The notes beneath the pieces were generated by a model. It saw nothing but the letters and a program-made list of their open reading frames with translations. It made no database searches and was not told the origin of the DNA. DNA of 64,000 nucleotides from Leptasterias polaris. Lineage: Eukaryota > Echinodermata > Asteroidea > Forcipulatida > Asteriidae. The stretch lies in the NCBI GenBank assembly GCA_037783415.1, contig JAZGTN010000037.1, forward strand, positions 496,001 through 560,000, in the 5' to 3' direction. Position 1 is the first letter of the stretch. Every line of letters starts with the position of its first letter. This document shows positions 63,442 to 64,000 of the stretch, piece after piece. The translations under genes were made by a program, and so were the position numbers.

Positions 63442-64000
63442 TGCAATTTGTGATCCACTAACCTTGAATACCCTATCCTGCTCCAAAACTGTTGGCCTTG
63501 GTGCCTTCAGTTGTATTGGCCCCCTGCCTTTGGAACAATCTCCACTTGAAGATCTGCTCTTCAACCCTCAGCTGCCACATTTAAGACTTTTACTATTTTG
63601 TTTATGCAAGTTTGCCCCAAACAAGGCTAAAAGCCACTCTTTTTAAGGGGCTACAAGAGGTAAGCATTTAAGACGAAAATAACCCAGGGGGGCTAAAGGT
63701 AGAAATTTATATTCTAGATTGTAGGATTGAGGGAAATATGCAACAGGCTAGGAGTTTCAAAGAGATGCAGAACATTGAATAGAGCTGTTGGAATGGCTCT
63801 TTGCCTAAAACCTCTATCGATAAACTCATGTTCCATCTTCTCAATGCTTCAATCTAGACCAAGATTTGTGTGCTAAAAATGTATTACTGATATTATAAAG
63901 GCCTACATGTAATACATAAAGATTCAACCTTATTGAGACAAATAATTGAAGTTCATAGATAAATATTCAAAAAAGGATACACCTCATTTTGCAGAGTGGA
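63442..64000. other. Window end, no gene supported
   Basis: Repeat-like sequence. A GAG/GT boundary on the minus strand near 63982 could be the end of a HAL exon that continues beyond the window, but nothing confirms it. Confidence 0.3.

Noticed and set aside
63982..64000. Upstream HAL exon reading STLQNE before a GTGTAT donor
   Set aside because: Only six codons are visible, the phase does not fit directly to 60392-60443, and the match to histidase is too short.

Overview
The window is intron-rich, AT-rich animal DNA crowded with small mobile elements. It looks like an echinoderm, most probably a sea star. The protein matches are animal-type, and several short inverted-repeat elements resemble repeats I remember from sea-star assemblies; that last point is recollection, not a search.

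Two recognisable host genes lie tail to tail. UROC1 (urocanate hydratase, + strand) can be followed as 18 exons from the ATG at 2881 to the stop at 17469-17471. Every intron has GT..AG ends and compatible phase, and the sum is exactly 676 codons plus stop. HAL (histidine ammonia-lyase, - strand) runs from its stop at 22269 up to at least 59230, and probably 60443, through 17 solid exons plus one doubtful one. Its first roughly 90 residues are not visible and probably lie beyond 64000. The two enzymes catalyse steps 1 and 2 of histidine breakdown (histidine to urocanate to imidazolone propionate), so their 3' ends meet across a 4.8 kb spacer (17472-22268).

Region by region: 1-2880 is upstream DNA with a LINE tail, an inverted repeat just before UROC1 and only weak gene hints. 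2881-17471 is UROC1, with SINEs, a piggyBac-type deletion derivative and a TTAA-flanked MITE in its introns. 17472-22268 is the spacer with MITEs and SINEs. 22269-64000 is HAL. Its two largest introns (36210-48721 and 49504-59155) are element nurseries. The first holds a TATA-preceded intact 143-codon gene of unknown family at 38748-39179, a LINE fragment with a probable restriction-like endonuclease end, and a long-inverted-repeat element with an unfamiliar ORF. The second holds a TIR element broken by a CR1/L2-type LINE, enclosed by a 160-bp inverted duplication, then a separate 2.06 kb TIR element with clean 4-bp target duplications.

Three tandem repeats deserve attention because they touch genes or elements: a 129-bp duplication of the end and splice donor of UROC1 exon 17, a degenerate minisatellite that runs up to a HAL splice donor, and a nearly uniform 13 x 30 bp array inside one of two copies of a TIR element. 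No rRNA, genuine tRNA gene or CRISPR array was seen.
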